This document shows, one piece after another, positions 1 to 9,693 of a stretch of 64,000 nucleotides of DNA (position 1 is the stretch's first letter; each line of letters begins with the position of its first letter). The stretch is taken from positions 62,001-126,000 of the forward strand of contig CAZPWT010000039.1 in assembly GCA_964590435.1 (NCBI GenBank). The letters run 5' to 3'. The notes beneath the pieces are model-generated. The model did no database searches and was not told where the DNA came from. It was given only the letters and a program-made list of their open reading frames with translations. Source of the DNA: WSZJ01 sp964590435 (GTDB lineage: Bacteria; Planctomycetota; MHYJ01; WSZJ01). Position numbers and translations under genes: made by a program.

Positions 1-363
1 GAATCGCCAGACGGGTTTTGAGGAACCCACGACCAGCGAGCCGTCGCCCCCGGTCCTCGCCGCGTCCCCCCGGAACGTCCACCAGTCGCCGCGCCGGGAC
101 TCCGGCGGCGGCGGGGGAGGCGGGGCGGGGTTCTGGAAGTGGTTCCACGCGACCGCGGCGGCGGTGCCGCCGAGGGTGAGGCCGAGGAGCGTGAAAGCTG
201 CGATGCGGTGCGTCCGGGCGAGGTTCCACGCCCACCGGTAAACCTGCGGTCGGAAAATCGCCGTCGCCGCCGCCGCCACCGCGATTGCGATCTGCGGGAG
301 GAAGGAGAGCAGCGACTGGAGGGGGGCGAAGAAGGCGGGGACGACGGCGAGCATGGTGGGCAT
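1..363 (-). CDS. PQQ-like beta-propeller protein, membrane-anchored, 5' part only
   Basis: This is the first 121 codons of a gene that leaves the window at the left edge. Reading from the ATG at 363, the N-terminus has a hydrophobic stretch, a second membrane segment and a Pro-rich linker (PPPPPPPES). It then enters WWTFRGDAARTGGDG, the same entry motif as the PQQ/BamB-like propeller at 9694-10875 (WPCFRGNEARTGSDG). By family it is probably a periplasmic or extracytoplasmic beta-propeller anchored by its N-terminus. A second ATG three codons in (354) is an alternative start. It is divergent from the macroglobulin at 636. The propeller itself lies outside the window, so only the class can be named. 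Confidence 0.7.
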   Translation of the reverse strand, partial: MPTMLAVVPAFFAPLQSLLSFLPQIAIAVAAAATAIFRPQVYRWAWNLARTHRIAAFTLLGLTLGGTAAAVAWNHFQNPAPPPPPPPESRRGDWWTFRGDAARTGGDGSLVVGSSKPVWRF

Positions 364-635
364 GTCTCCGGAAGTGTAAGGATCGGACGCCCCGGAGCCC
401 CGAAAGTTCCGGCGGAAGGCGGGAAGATCGAACCAAAGCGCGGGCGGCGCGTTCCTATCCGGCGAGGGAAACGGCGGACACGTGCCGTGGAGCCGACGCG
501 CGACCGGGGAGGCTGCGCGCCGGCTCCCCGTGTTTCCGGCGGACCGGTGTTTTTATTTGCGATTTCTCCGCTTCCCGACCGAACCCCGCGCCCGCCCGTC
601 CGTGAATACGGGGGTCACCTACAGGGGATCCAGCC
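364..635. other. Divergent intergenic region
   Basis: This non-coding stretch separates the left-edge gene from the macroglobulin and must hold both promoters. A T-rich block lies at about 549-560. A good ribosome binding site (AGGGGA, 7 bases before the ATG) precedes the gene at 636. I found no convincing -35/-10 pair. Confidence 0.5.
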
Positions 636-3600
636 ATGCGCAAATCCAGCCTCGTTCTCGGGTCGATCGCCGTCGCTTCGCTCATCCACCTCGCCGCGAT
701 CACGATGTGGGAGCCGGGAACCCCGGTGGAGACCGGTGAGCCGTCCCGCGAAGGCCGCGTTGTCATGCTGGCGCGTCCGGGAGAGATGACGGCCTACGGC
801 ACCGTGCCGGCGGACCTGACCACCCCGCCGAAGGTCGCCAACGAGGCCGCGACGGACTTCTTCCTCGAGATCCCGCCGCAGTTCGAGCGCGGCGCTGACG
901 GCGTGGCCTGCGTGCTCGCCACGAGCGCGGCCGGGCCCGGCGAGTTCGCCGCGGCCGCCGGCAAGCCGGTCGAGGTCTCGCTCGTCAGCGGCGATCGCAC
1001 CCTCTGCACCGCTTCCGGAAAAACCGGCGACGACGGGCGCTTCGTCGCGCGCCTGTCCGTCCCGGACGACGCGCCGGCGAACGCGATGCTGGTGGCGAAG
1101 CGTCCCGGGGAGGGGTTCCAGGCGTCCGGGCCGTGCTCGATCGTGGCGCGCCGCGAGCCGACGCGGCTGCTGCTCGTCTCGGACAAGCCGGTCTACCAGC
1201 CGGGGCAGGTCATCCACCTGCGGACGCTGGCGCTGGACTCCCGCACGCTCAAGCCCGCCGGCGGCGAAGTCGTGTTCGAGGTGGAGGACTCGAAGGGGAA
1301 CAAGGTCTTCAAGAAGCGGTGCGGGCTGTCGCCCGAGGGCGTGGCGAGCGCGGACTTCCAGCTGGCCGACGAGGTCCTGATGGGCGACTACCGCATTTCC
1401 GCGCTGGCCGGCGAGGTGCGCGGGGAGAAGAGCGTGGTGGTGAAGAAGTACGTGCTGCCGAAGTACAAGGTGGCGCTCTCGACGGACCGGAGCTGGTACC
1501 TGCCGAAGGAGACGGTGAAGGGGACGATCCGGTCGGACTATTTCTTCGGCAAGGCGGTCGCGGGGGCCGAGGTGACGGTGAAGGCGATCACGTTCGACGC
1601 GGCGTTCCGCGAATTCGCCAAGATCGCCACGAAGACGGACGACGCGGGGGTGGCCACTTTTGAGATCACGCTTCCGGACTATTTCGTCGGGCAGCCGCTG
1701 GACAGCGGGAAGGCGTACCTGCGGCTCGACGCGACGGTGAAGGACACGGCGGGGCACGAGGAGCCGGCGACGGTGTCGCTGAGCGTGGCGAACCGGGCGG
1801 TCAGCCTCGCGGCGGTGCCGGAAAGCGGGAAGATCGTCGCGGGAGTCGAGAACACGATCTTCGTCGTCGCGACGTCGCCCGACGGCGCGCCGGTGGAGTG
1901 CGACGTCGAGATGGAGCTGCCGGGCGCGGTCGTGAAGGGCCGGACGGACGACACCGGCGTCGCGGAGCTCGTCTACACGCCCCCGGCCCCGGGCAATCTC
2001 CCGGCGTTGCTTCGGACGCGCGACGTGCAGGGGAACGAGTGCGAGACGAAGACGATCCTGCTGTCGGAGCAGGGGCGCGACCGGATCCTGCTGCGGCTCG
2101 ACCGCGCGACGGCGAAGGCGGGAGAGGCGATCGGGATCGAGGCGCTCGGGACGTTCGGCACGGGGCGCGTGTTCGTGGACGCGATCCGCGACGGGCGGGC
2201 GGTGATGACGCGGGGCATCGACATGAACGCCGGCCGGGCGCGGACCGAGATCACGATCCCGCCGGGGGAATTCGGCGCGATGGAGATCCGCGCGTACACC
2301 CTTCTTGCGACCGGTGAAATCGTGCGCGACACGCGGCTGATCCACGTCGAGCCCGCGAGCGACCTGCGCATCGAGATGACGGCGGACCGCGAGTCGTGGC
2401 GGCCCGGCGAAAAGGCCTCGATCGAGTTCCACGTGACTGGCGGGGACGGGAAGGACGCGGCGGCGGCGCTGGGCGTCGTCGTCGTGGACGAGAGCGTCTT
2501 CGCCGTGCAGGACATGCAGCCGGGGATGGAGAAGGTGTTCTTCACGCTCGCGAAGGAACTGCAGGAGCCGCGGTACGGCATCAAGTGGCGCGGCGGCATC
2601 GCGAGCGTGGTCGGCGGGGACGACGAGGAGCCCCGCACGCGCCGCGTCGCTCGCGCCCTGCTCGCCGCCGTCGACCCGCAGCGCGCGGTCTCGACCGTGA
2701 CGACCGCTTCGGCGCGGAAGGAAGCGTTCCTCCGGAAGCAGGCGCTGATCTGGCGGATGCTCGAGCAGTGGATCCTGACGTGGCACGAGAAGTGGAACAC
2801 GTCCGATCCGGTCACGGGGGCGACGCAATGGACCCCGCACCTGCTGCGGATCCTGGCCGCGGACGGCCGCCTGAAGGTCGGCGACACGCTGCTGACCGAC
2901 CCGTGGGGGAACGAGATCACGATGGAGTCGCTGTCGAAGATCCACCCCGCGTTCACGGTCGACTTCTGGACGTCCGCCGCGGCGCGGTCCTGGATGCCCG
3001 AATTGCGCCGCGCGCTCGTCCAGCTCGGCGCCCGCGGGGAGCTCTTTGCCGACGGCCGGTTCGTGCCGGACCTGAACGACCGGCTCATCGCCGCGGGGCT
3101 CCGGGACGGGCTGCTCACGGTTTCCGTCGGGCACCCGATCAAACCCGAGGCCCTGCCGTCGCTCGATCCGGCCTTCTCGATCGAGAGCCTGCTGCAATCC
3201 GCGCGGCAACTGCAGTGTGTCCAGATGTGGCCCGCGCTCCTCGAGCACGTCTCACACCGGGGCGGCATCCGCAAGACCGCGGACGGATGGGAGTACGAGC
3301 CGACGATCGTGCGCGACGCCCTCCTCCCGGCTCGCTTCCCCGACGGCTCGCCGCTGGAAATCCAGATGCTGTGCCGGCACTGCAGCGCGTACGAGCCGTC
3401 GAACGTCGTCAAAGCCGCGTGGGCGGCGCGCAGCGCGGAGCTGAAGAAGTGCGTCGCGAACTTCGTCGCGCTGCAAGGCTGGCGCGACGCGGCCTCCGAC
3501 GACCTGAACTCGTGGCGGCCGGGGCTCGAAGAGCGCCTGGTCCGCGAATGGAACCTCGCGCCGTCGAAGCTCATCGCGGAGAACGGGCAGCCGTTCACGC

Positions 3601-6476
3601 TCGCGGAGGCAGCCCGGCTCGACCCGTCGATCAGCATCGCGGCGCTCGCGCCGGGGCGCTTCAGCGCCAGCATCGCTTCGATCACCCTCGCCTCCTGCCG
3701 CGAGTGGCATGGCCCGGGGCATGCGGGCGTGCCGGAGGACGCGGTGGAGCGCCTGTTGAAGTCGGGGCGGGTGACGGACCGCGAGGCGAAAGATCCGTGG
3801 GGGACGGCGGTCCGGATCGTGCCGCTCGGCAAGGGCGAGCTGTCCGCCGGGTTCGGGTGCGCGATGCTCGACGGGAAATTCAAGTTCGTGTCCGCCGGTC
3901 CCGACCGGGCGTTCCAGACGGCCGACGACCTGCGCATCGACCTGCCTCCCTCGACGGCCCCCGCGCTCGCGTTCGCCACGCCGGGCCCCCGGATGCCGGA
4001 CCCGGCGTTCGCCAGCCTGCGCCGCGACCTGGCCCCGGAGGAGTTCCAGCGCTACGTGTGGATGCTGCGCCAGGCCGGGCAGAGAGCCGACCTTGAGACC
4101 ATCTACTTCCCGTCCGACCTCGCGGACCACAACGAGTCGGAGAGTTTCGGGGCGATGAAGGGCGACTCGCTCGAGTTCCTTTCCGCGATGCCGGGCGAGG
4201 GGAGCGGGATCCGCGGCCGAGCCCCGGGCGTGTACGACGCGATCGGCGTCGGAGGAGGAAGCGGCGGCAGCACCCGGTACGGTTCCGCGATGGGCGGCGG
4301 CCGGCGCAACCTGGTGGCGCGCGGGGGAGGCTCTCCCTCGGCGGAGCCCCCCGAGGGGATCCGCGTCCGCGAATGGTTCCCCGAGACGCTCGTCTGGAAC
4401 CCGCTTCTCATCACCGACGAGCACGGCCGCGCGCGGCTCGACATCCCGCTCGCCGACTCGATCACGACGTGGCGCATGACCGCCAGCGCCAGCACCGCCG
4501 ACGGCCGCCTCGGCTCGGCCACCCGCGGGCTCCTCGTCTTCCAGCCCTTCTTCGCCGACATCGATTTCCCCGTCGCCCTCACGCAGAACGACGAGGTCAG
4601 CGTGCCGGTCGCGGTCTACAACTACCTCAAGGAAGCGCAGGACGTGAACCTCAAGGTCGAGCAGGAAGACTGGTTCGAGCTCCAGGGCTCGCCGCGCGCG
4701 ACGCTGTCCCTCGAGGCCGGCGAAGTCCGCGCGGCGCACTTCCGCGTCAAGGTCAAGGGCCTCGGCCGCCGCCGCCTCACGGTGTACGCGTGGGGCGCCG
4801 ACGAAGCGGCGCGCGACGCGATCCGTCGCGAAGTCGAGATCGTCCCCGACGGCCAGATGGTGGAGGTCGTCCTGAACTCGCGCCTCGACGCGCCGATCTC
4901 CACGACGATTCCGCTTCCCGCCTCCTCCATCCCCGGCACGACGAAGATTTTCGCGAAGATCTACCCCGGGGTTCTCTCGCAGGTGGTCGAGGGCGTGGAG
5001 GGGCTCCTCGGAATGCCGCATGGCTGATTCGAGCAGACGAGCTCCTTCACGTATCCCAACGTGTTGGCGCTCGACTACATGCGGCGGAGCCGCAAAGTGA
5101 GCCCGGAAGTCGAACTGAAGGCGCTGGAGTACATCAACGTCGGGTACCAGAGGCTGCTGACGTTCGAGGTGAAGGGCGGCGGGTTCGACTGGTACGGCAA
5201 TGCGCCGGCGAACATCGTGCTGTCGGCGTACGGCCTGCTGGAGTTCAGCGACATGGCGAAGGTTTACGACATCGACACGCGCGTCATCGACCGCACGCGG
5301 GTGTGGCTGTTCGGGCAGCAGAAGCCGGACGGCTCGTGGCCGATGCCGCAGCGGACCGCCTGGTCCTGGTCGGGGCTCCAGGGCGACTACGTCGTCACGG
5401 CGTACGTCGCGATGTCGCTCGCGGAGAGCGGCTACAAGGGCCCGGAACTCGACAGGGCGTGCGAATGGCTGCGCGACCACCTCGAGGAAGCAAAGGACGC
5501 CTACGCTCAGTCCCTGGCGCTCGGCGCGCTCGCCGTGGCCGATCCGCAGGGAAGCGAGACGGGGGCGCTGATGAGGGACCTGGAGAAGCGCAAGTCTGTG
5601 AGCGAGGACGGCAAGTCGGCGTGGTGGGAGCTGTCCGGCAAGACGGCGTACTACGCGCAGGGGGAGGCGGCGCACGTCGAGACCACGGCGCTCGTGGCGT
5701 CCGGGCTGTTCCGCTCCCGCACCTCGCCGGAAACGGTGAGCCGTGCGCTGGCGTACCTCGCAGAGAAAAAGCGCTCGAACGGGACCTGGGGGACGACGTC
5801 CGCGACGATCCTGTCGCTTCGCGCGATCCTCATGGCGCTCGAGCAGCCGACGACGCAGGACTCCTACGTCGTAAACCTCAAGCTGAACGGCGTCGAGCGG
5901 CGCGTCACGGTCGACAAGGACCAGTCCGACGTCCTGCAGTTCGTGGACTTCCGCGAGAACGGCCGTGAGCCGGCGAAGACGGGCGCGAACGATTTCGCCG
6001 CCGAGGTGGAAGGGAAGTCGGCCAGCACGATCCAGGTCGTCGGGCGGTCGTGGATCCCGTGGTCGGAGGCCAAGGCGCCCGCGAAGAAGCCGCTCAGCAT
6101 CAAGGTCGACTACGACCGCACGACGCTGACGACGGCGGACACCCTGACCGCAACCGTGACGATGACCTACAACGGCACCGAACCGACCTTCATGGTCTGC
6201 ATGGACCTCGGCATCCCGCCGGCCTTCGTCCCGGATCCCGAGGCCTTCGAAAAGATGAAGAAGGAGAAGCGTCTCGACAAGTTCAGCATGACCTCGAGGC
6301 AGATCACGCTCTACTTCGGCACGATCACCCCGGGCCAGGTCGTGACGTTCTCCTACCCGCTCAAGGCGCGCTTCCCGGTGAAAGCCAAGGTTCCCGCCTC
6401 GACGGCCTACGAGTACTACGCGCCGGACCGCAAGGACACCGCGGAGGGCGTCGAGATCACGGTGAATGAGAAATAG
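636..6476 (+). CDS. Bacterial alpha-2-macroglobulin with in-frame TGA at the thioester cysteine
   Basis: This is a large secreted or membrane-anchored protease trap, 1946 codons if the TGA is read through. It opens with a hydrophobic segment (residues 6-23). Macroglobulin (MG) domains follow, then a Gly-rich bait-like region (about 1200-1240), the A2M domain (REWFPETLVWNP), the thioester region, an alpha/alpha toroid ending near GTWGTTSATILSLRA, and a receptor-domain-like C-terminus. Family members read GMPxGCFEQTSS at the thioester. Here codon 1464 (5025-5027) is TGA in place of that Cys, giving GMPHG-stop-FEQTSS. The frame continues without any other defect for 482 codons. The Glu and Gln of the motif are intact. 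TGA is a normal stop elsewhere in the window, so selenocysteine, a nonsense mutation or a base-calling error are the options. The start is chosen for AGGGGA 7 bases upstream. Confidence 0.9.
5025..5073 (+). promoter_or_regulatory. UGA codon plus downstream stem-loop, candidate bacterial SECIS
   Basis: The TGA is at 5025-5027. Ten bases later a stem-loop spans 5038-5073. Its lower stem is 5038-5042 with 5069-5073 (5 bp). A T.C mismatch follows, then 5044-5045 with 5066-5067 (2 bp), a TT/TT internal loop, and 5048-5052 with 5059-5063 (5 bp). The hexaloop ATCCCA is at 5053-5058. The loop begins 25 bases after the UGA, within the usual distance for bacterial SECIS elements. It lacks the G usually found among the first two loop bases, and chance hairpins are common in GC-rich coding DNA. 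Confidence 0.4.
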
Positions 6477-6490
6477 ACGGGCTGTTGAAG

Positions 6491-6534
6491 CGGCCGGCGC
6501 CTACTCCTCGGGGGCGCCGGCCGTTTCGTTTTCC
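6491..6534 (+). terminator. Rho-independent terminator of the macroglobulin gene
   Basis: A perfect 11-bp inverted repeat (6491-6501 with 6513-6523) encloses an 11-base loop. The T-rich run TTTCGTTTT follows, 15 bases after the macroglobulin stop. It insulates the macroglobulin from the retron downstream. Confidence 0.85.
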
Positions 6535-6570
6535 TTCCATCGGACTTCGCTCCACGGTTACCGTTCTTCC

Positions 6571-6731
6571 GGGAGCGGCGGCGCAAGCTTTAGCGAACTC
6601 CCATAGTGGGAGGGCACGGCGTACCGCCGTGCGCGCACTCTGTCGGCATCACGAGGCGTCGAAGCGACGAGGGCGATCTGCAGCAGATGCACCCTCGTCG
6701 CCGGAGGGCAGGTAAAGCCGCCGCCGCTCCT
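6571..6731 (+). ncRNA. Retron non-coding RNA (a1-msr-msd-a2)
   Basis: This has the full architecture of a retron RNA, directly upstream of a retron-type reverse transcriptase. The outer inverted repeats are a1 at 6572-6583 and a2 at 6719-6730, a perfect 12-bp match. Pairing continues after a CAA bulge (6584-6586) as 6587-6592 (GCTTTA) with 6713-6718 (TAAAGC). After a1 comes TTAGCGA, the conserved branch-site context known from Eco1; by analogy the priming guanosine is G6593. The msr then has two hairpins: 6598-6603 with 6607-6612 (6 bp, loop TAG) and 6614-6621 with 6625-6632 (8 bp, loop TAC). The msd hairpin is listed separately. A weak -10-like TACCGT (6559-6564) sits 6 bases before G6571. 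Confidence 0.88.
6664..6701 (+). other. msd hairpin of the retron (reverse-transcribed stem)
   Basis: A 10-bp perfect stem (6664-6673 with 6692-6701) encloses a second stem, ATCTG/CAGAT (6676-6680 with 6684-6688), with a CAG loop. It lies between the msr hairpins and the a2 repeat, where the template for the msDNA is expected. A competing short hairpin (6657-6661 with 6665-6669, loop AAG) overlaps its left arm. Confidence 0.75.
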
Positions 6732-6752
6732 TCTTCTTCGAAGAGGTTCACC

Positions 6753-7859
6753 GTGGGATTCTTCGACTTCGTGAGGGACCTCTTCAACCCGGTGAAGAAG
6801 CCGCCGCCCGACGTTCCTGAGAAACCAGGGTCCTCAGGCGCGCCGCTGGAAGCGATGAAGCAGCCTTCCCGGATGGCGCCGGCAACGCCGCAGAATCCCT
6901 CCGCCCTCAAGGCTGGACTCAGGTTGCCACCGGAGAAGCCCCGGCCGCTTGCGGCCGGATTGCCGCCGATCGCGACCCTGGAGGATCTGTGCCGTGTCTG
7001 CGGCACGAGCGCTCCCCGGTTGACTTGGCTCGCACTGGAAAAGGGGAAACACTACGCGACGTGGAAGATTCCCAAGGCTCGCGGGCATCGAATCATCGAG
7101 GCGCCCAAGCGCGAGTTGCGAGCCGTTCAGCGCCGGATCCACGAACAGATTCTCGCCAGGGTCCCCGTGTCAGACGCCGCCCACGGGTTCCGTTCCGGGC
7201 GTTCGCCCGTCACGAATGCCCAGCCTCACATTGGCAAGTGCCTGATATTGAAACTCGACCTGCGGGACTTCTTCTGGCAAGTCCGCTGGAAGCGAGTTTC
7301 CGGGTTGTTCCACTCGCTGGGTTACTCCCGCGACATTTCGAGGTACCTCTGGAGGCTTTGCTGTCACAACGGCCGATTGCCCCAGGGGGCGCCGACTTCT
7401 CCGGCGATCACGAACCTGTGTTGCCTACGATTGGACGCCCGGCTGTCGGCGTTCGCGAAGGCCCTCGATTTTGCCTACACCCGGTATGCGGACGATCTGA
7501 CTTTCTCGTTCAAGAAGGCGCAGAAGCCGGTCGCAGAAATCTTCAAGGTCATCCGTGGCGTGGTGCACGAGGAGGGATTTGCTCTGGCGAGGGAGAAGGA
7601 CCGGTTCCTCAGGGCGGGATCGCGTCAATCGGTGACTGGAGTGACGGTCAATCGCAAGATCTCTCCGCCCCGGTCGGAAGTTCGCGCGTTGCGGGCCTTG
7701 CTTCACGATGCGCGGCTCAACGGACCGGCGCGCGCAAACCGTGCCGAAATCCCGCACTTCCGGGAGCACGTCCGCGGCCGCATCGAGGCTGTCCGTGCGG
7801 TCGACCGGGCGAAGGGGGAGAAGCTCCTCGCCGAGTACCGCCGCGTCGCCTGGCAGTAG
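6753..7859 (+). CDS. Retron reverse transcriptase
   Basis: This 368-aa RNA-directed DNA polymerase should copy the msd part of the RNA at 6571-6731 and leave the msDNA joined to the msr. Retron signatures are all present: region X NAQPH (155-159), first catalytic Asp in LKLDLRDFF (D169), LPQGAPTSP (209-217), YADD (245-248) and region Y VTG (294-296). The start is taken as GTG 6753, with AAGAGG 6 bases upstream; the open frame extends further up but would run through the RNA gene. An unusual N-terminal extension of about 70-75 residues begins MGFFDFVRDLF, a possible amphipathic helix, and continues as a Pro-rich linker. No effector gene follows on the same strand; the next gene is convergent, 24 bases away. 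Confidence 0.93.
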   Translation: MGFFDFVRDLFNPVKKPPPDVPEKPGSSGAPLEAMKQPSRMAPATPQNPSALKAGLRLPPEKPRPLAAGLPPIATLEDLCRVCGTSAPRLTWLALEKGKHYATWKIPKARGHRIIEAPKRELRAVQRRIHEQILARVPVSDAAHGFRSGRSPVTNAQPHIGKCLILKLDLRDFFWQVRWKRVSGLFHSLGYSRDISRYLWRLCCHNGRLPQGAPTSPAITNLCCLRLDARLSAFAKALDFAYTRYADDLTFSFKKAQKPVAEIFKVIRGVVHEEGFALAREKDRFLRAGSRQSVTGVTVNRKISPPRSEVRALRALLHDARLNGPARANRAEIPHFREHVRGRIEAVRAVDRAKGEKLLAEYRRVAWQ

Positions 7860-7883
7860 CGCCGCGGCGCGTCCCCGGAACTC

Positions 7884-9662
7884 TCAGCGCCGGTCGCGGG
7901 CGAGCTGCGCCTCGATCGCCCTGCCGACGGCGTCGTGGACTTCTCCGACGCTTTCCTGGAGCAGGGATTCGAGTTTCTCCCTCGGTGCGGAGGTCAGGGA
8001 TCGCTCGATGGCGAGGCGGCCAACCCGCCCGCGGCGCGTCTCGGGGTCGAGTTGCTCCCAAGCTTCCGGCAGGCACAACCGCGGCTCGTGCGACAGCAGC
8101 CAGTCGGCGGCGGGGGCGCTTCTCCGCCGGTAAAGCTGCTGCCATCGCGCGGTCTCGCCGAGGACGGACGCCCGGGACCACCAGGACCGGACCTCGAGGA
8201 CGAAAGTCTGCGAGCGGGGGGTTGCGAGGAGCCAGGGGCAGTTCGAGTCGAATTGGGGTGGGTCCGGAAGACCCGTAAACGCACGGAGAGCGAGCCAGCA
8301 GACGTCCCCGACCCGGACCGTGTAGTCGAGATGACAACTGGCCGTCGCAAGGGGGTCGTCCAGATGCGCGACGAGGGCGGGGACGGCATCCCAGCCCAGG
8401 GAGCGAAGCCACTCGACGGGCTTGTACGAGGAAGGCGTCCCGTCTACCGCGGAGCACAGGAGCGAGGAAATCCGGTCTTCCTCGATCTCGATCGACCGCC
8501 ACGAGAGAACGAGCCACAGCGCTGCCTCGGCCTGTTCCTCGGGAGGCAGGAAGAGAAGCCTGCCCGGATCGCGCATCCCCCAGCGTGCCTGGCCGTCGTT
8601 GATGGCGACTTCCCGAAGGGCCGGGAGGTTGGGTGCGGGCGGCGGCGCCCCGGGATCCCGAAGCGGCTCTGGGCCGGCCAGGAGCGCGGCGGCGATGCTC
8701 TCGTGAAATCGCTGCCGTGAGACCGGAGCGTCCGACAGGTTCCTCATCCCCTGGCGCGCAGCGCGAGTGCCCAGGGCGGCGTCGTCGTCTCCCGGCCAAT
8801 AATGAACCCCGATCTCCCGGGCCCGGAGGAGGCAATCAACAGCCACCTCGAATTCGCCTTGCTCCAGCCCCCATCGTGCGAACAACGCGAGCTTCCACAG
8901 GAGGTCGACGGAGCAGGGCTGGCCCCAGGACCAGGAAACGAACCGGGTCCCTTCCTCGCGAAACTTCAGCAGCCAGAGTCCCTGCGTGCCGGTCCGGATC
9001 GAGCCGTCGTCGACGAGGAGCAAGTCACCCCGTTCTTTGCCGCCCAGGTCCCACGCCCCCGTCACGTCCACGCCATCGATCCACGGGCTGGCCGGGAAGA
9101 GGGGATCCCAGGAGCGATTGACGGCCTCGCGTCGCAGACCGCGCGTTCGCGGGATCCCGAGGATGTCCAGCGGCCGCACGAAGGATTGGACCTCGCGGAC
9201 CTCATGGGCCAGGGACTCGAGACTGTCCACGAGGCTCGCGATGTCGGCGTTGGCGTGGCGCCCGACAACTTGGACGGCGTTATCGAAGGCCTCCGGGCGC
9301 TCCACGGCGAAGTTCTTGAATCTCCGCAGGAAGTATGACCCCTCGCGATCCACGACCCAGTCCTTGTCCGGGTTGAGCGCCCAGAAGCTCCCCTCCTCGC
9401 CGGGGTAAATGGCGCCACCGATTTCGGCGTTCAGCCGTCGCGCAAAGTTGCGGGCCGCGCTCTCGTTGCTGGCGGGAATCCCGGCGAAATGCCGTTCGAC
9501 GAGGATCTCCGCTTCCCGGGAATCCGCGGGTGATGGAGTCTGAGCGGAAGGAGTCTCTCGCGCGCGGTCCGATCGTGGTGCGTCTCCCGGCACGACGAAG
9601 AGGCTGACGGCCGTCGCAAAGACGCCCGCGGCGAAAACCAGGACCAGAATCCGGCGCTTCAT
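7884..9662 (-). CDS. Hypothetical exported protein, 592 aa
   Basis: I do not recognise the family. An N-terminal hydrophobic segment (about residues 4-24, ILVLVFAAGVFATAVSLFVV) marks it as exported or membrane-anchored, followed by a Pro/Ser-rich linker and a large Trp-rich domain. A HEAT-like stretch (SLGWDAVPALVAHLDDP) is visible in the second half. It is convergent with the retron RT and lies 31 bases downstream of the PQQ gene. A -10-like TACAAT lies 9 bases before the ATG (9672-9677, minus strand), with no clear -35. Its position next to the retron makes it a formal candidate partner, but it faces the other way and looks like an envelope protein, so I regard that as unlikely. Confidence 0.8.
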   Translation of the reverse strand: MKRRILVLVFAAGVFATAVSLFVVPGDAPRSDRARETPSAQTPSPADSREAEILVERHFAGIPASNESAARNFARRLNAEIGGAIYPGEEGSFWALNPDKDWVVDREGSYFLRRFKNFAVERPEAFDNAVQVVGRHANADIASLVDSLESLAHEVREVQSFVRPLDILGIPRTRGLRREAVNRSWDPLFPASPWIDGVDVTGAWDLGGKERGDLLLVDDGSIRTGTQGLWLLKFREEGTRFVSWSWGQPCSVDLLWKLALFARWGLEQGEFEVAVDCLLRAREIGVHYWPGDDDAALGTRAARQGMRNLSDAPVSRQRFHESIAAALLAGPEPLRDPGAPPPAPNLPALREVAINDGQARWGMRDPGRLLFLPPEEQAEAALWLVLSWRSIEIEEDRISSLLCSAVDGTPSSYKPVEWLRSLGWDAVPALVAHLDDPLATASCHLDYTVRVGDVCWLALRAFTGLPDPPQFDSNCPWLLATPRSQTFVLEVRSWWSRASVLGETARWQQLYRRRSAPAADWLLSHEPRLCLPEAWEQLDPETRRGRVGRLAIERSLTSAPREKLESLLQESVGEVHDAVGRAIEAQLARDRR

Positions 9663-9693
9663 GCGGACCCTATTGTATCGATTGGGGGCGCGA

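Noticed and set aside
5028..5061. Frameshift or two separate macroglobulin genes
   Set aside because: The frame is unchanged across the TGA, and the residues immediately after it (FEQTSS) complete the thioester motif, so this is one gene.
636..6476. Reassigned genetic code (UGA read as Gly or Trp) to explain the in-frame TGA
   Set aside because: TGA is the natural stop of many genes here, for example at 19210, 28472, 32490, 33878, 55937, 57532 and 61326, where it overlaps the next start.
6606..6752. Upstream extension of the retron RT reading frame
   Set aside because: It would translate through the msr and msd hairpins; GTG 6753 has a ribosome binding site and lies just after a2.
7860..7871. 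GCGCCGCGGCGC palindrome between the RT and the next gene as a terminator
   Set aside because: There is no loop and no T-run; it is likely a chance GC palindrome.
7884..9662. Retron effector role for the 592-aa exported protein
   Set aside because: It is on the opposite strand, has an export signal and shows no toxin or nuclease motif.
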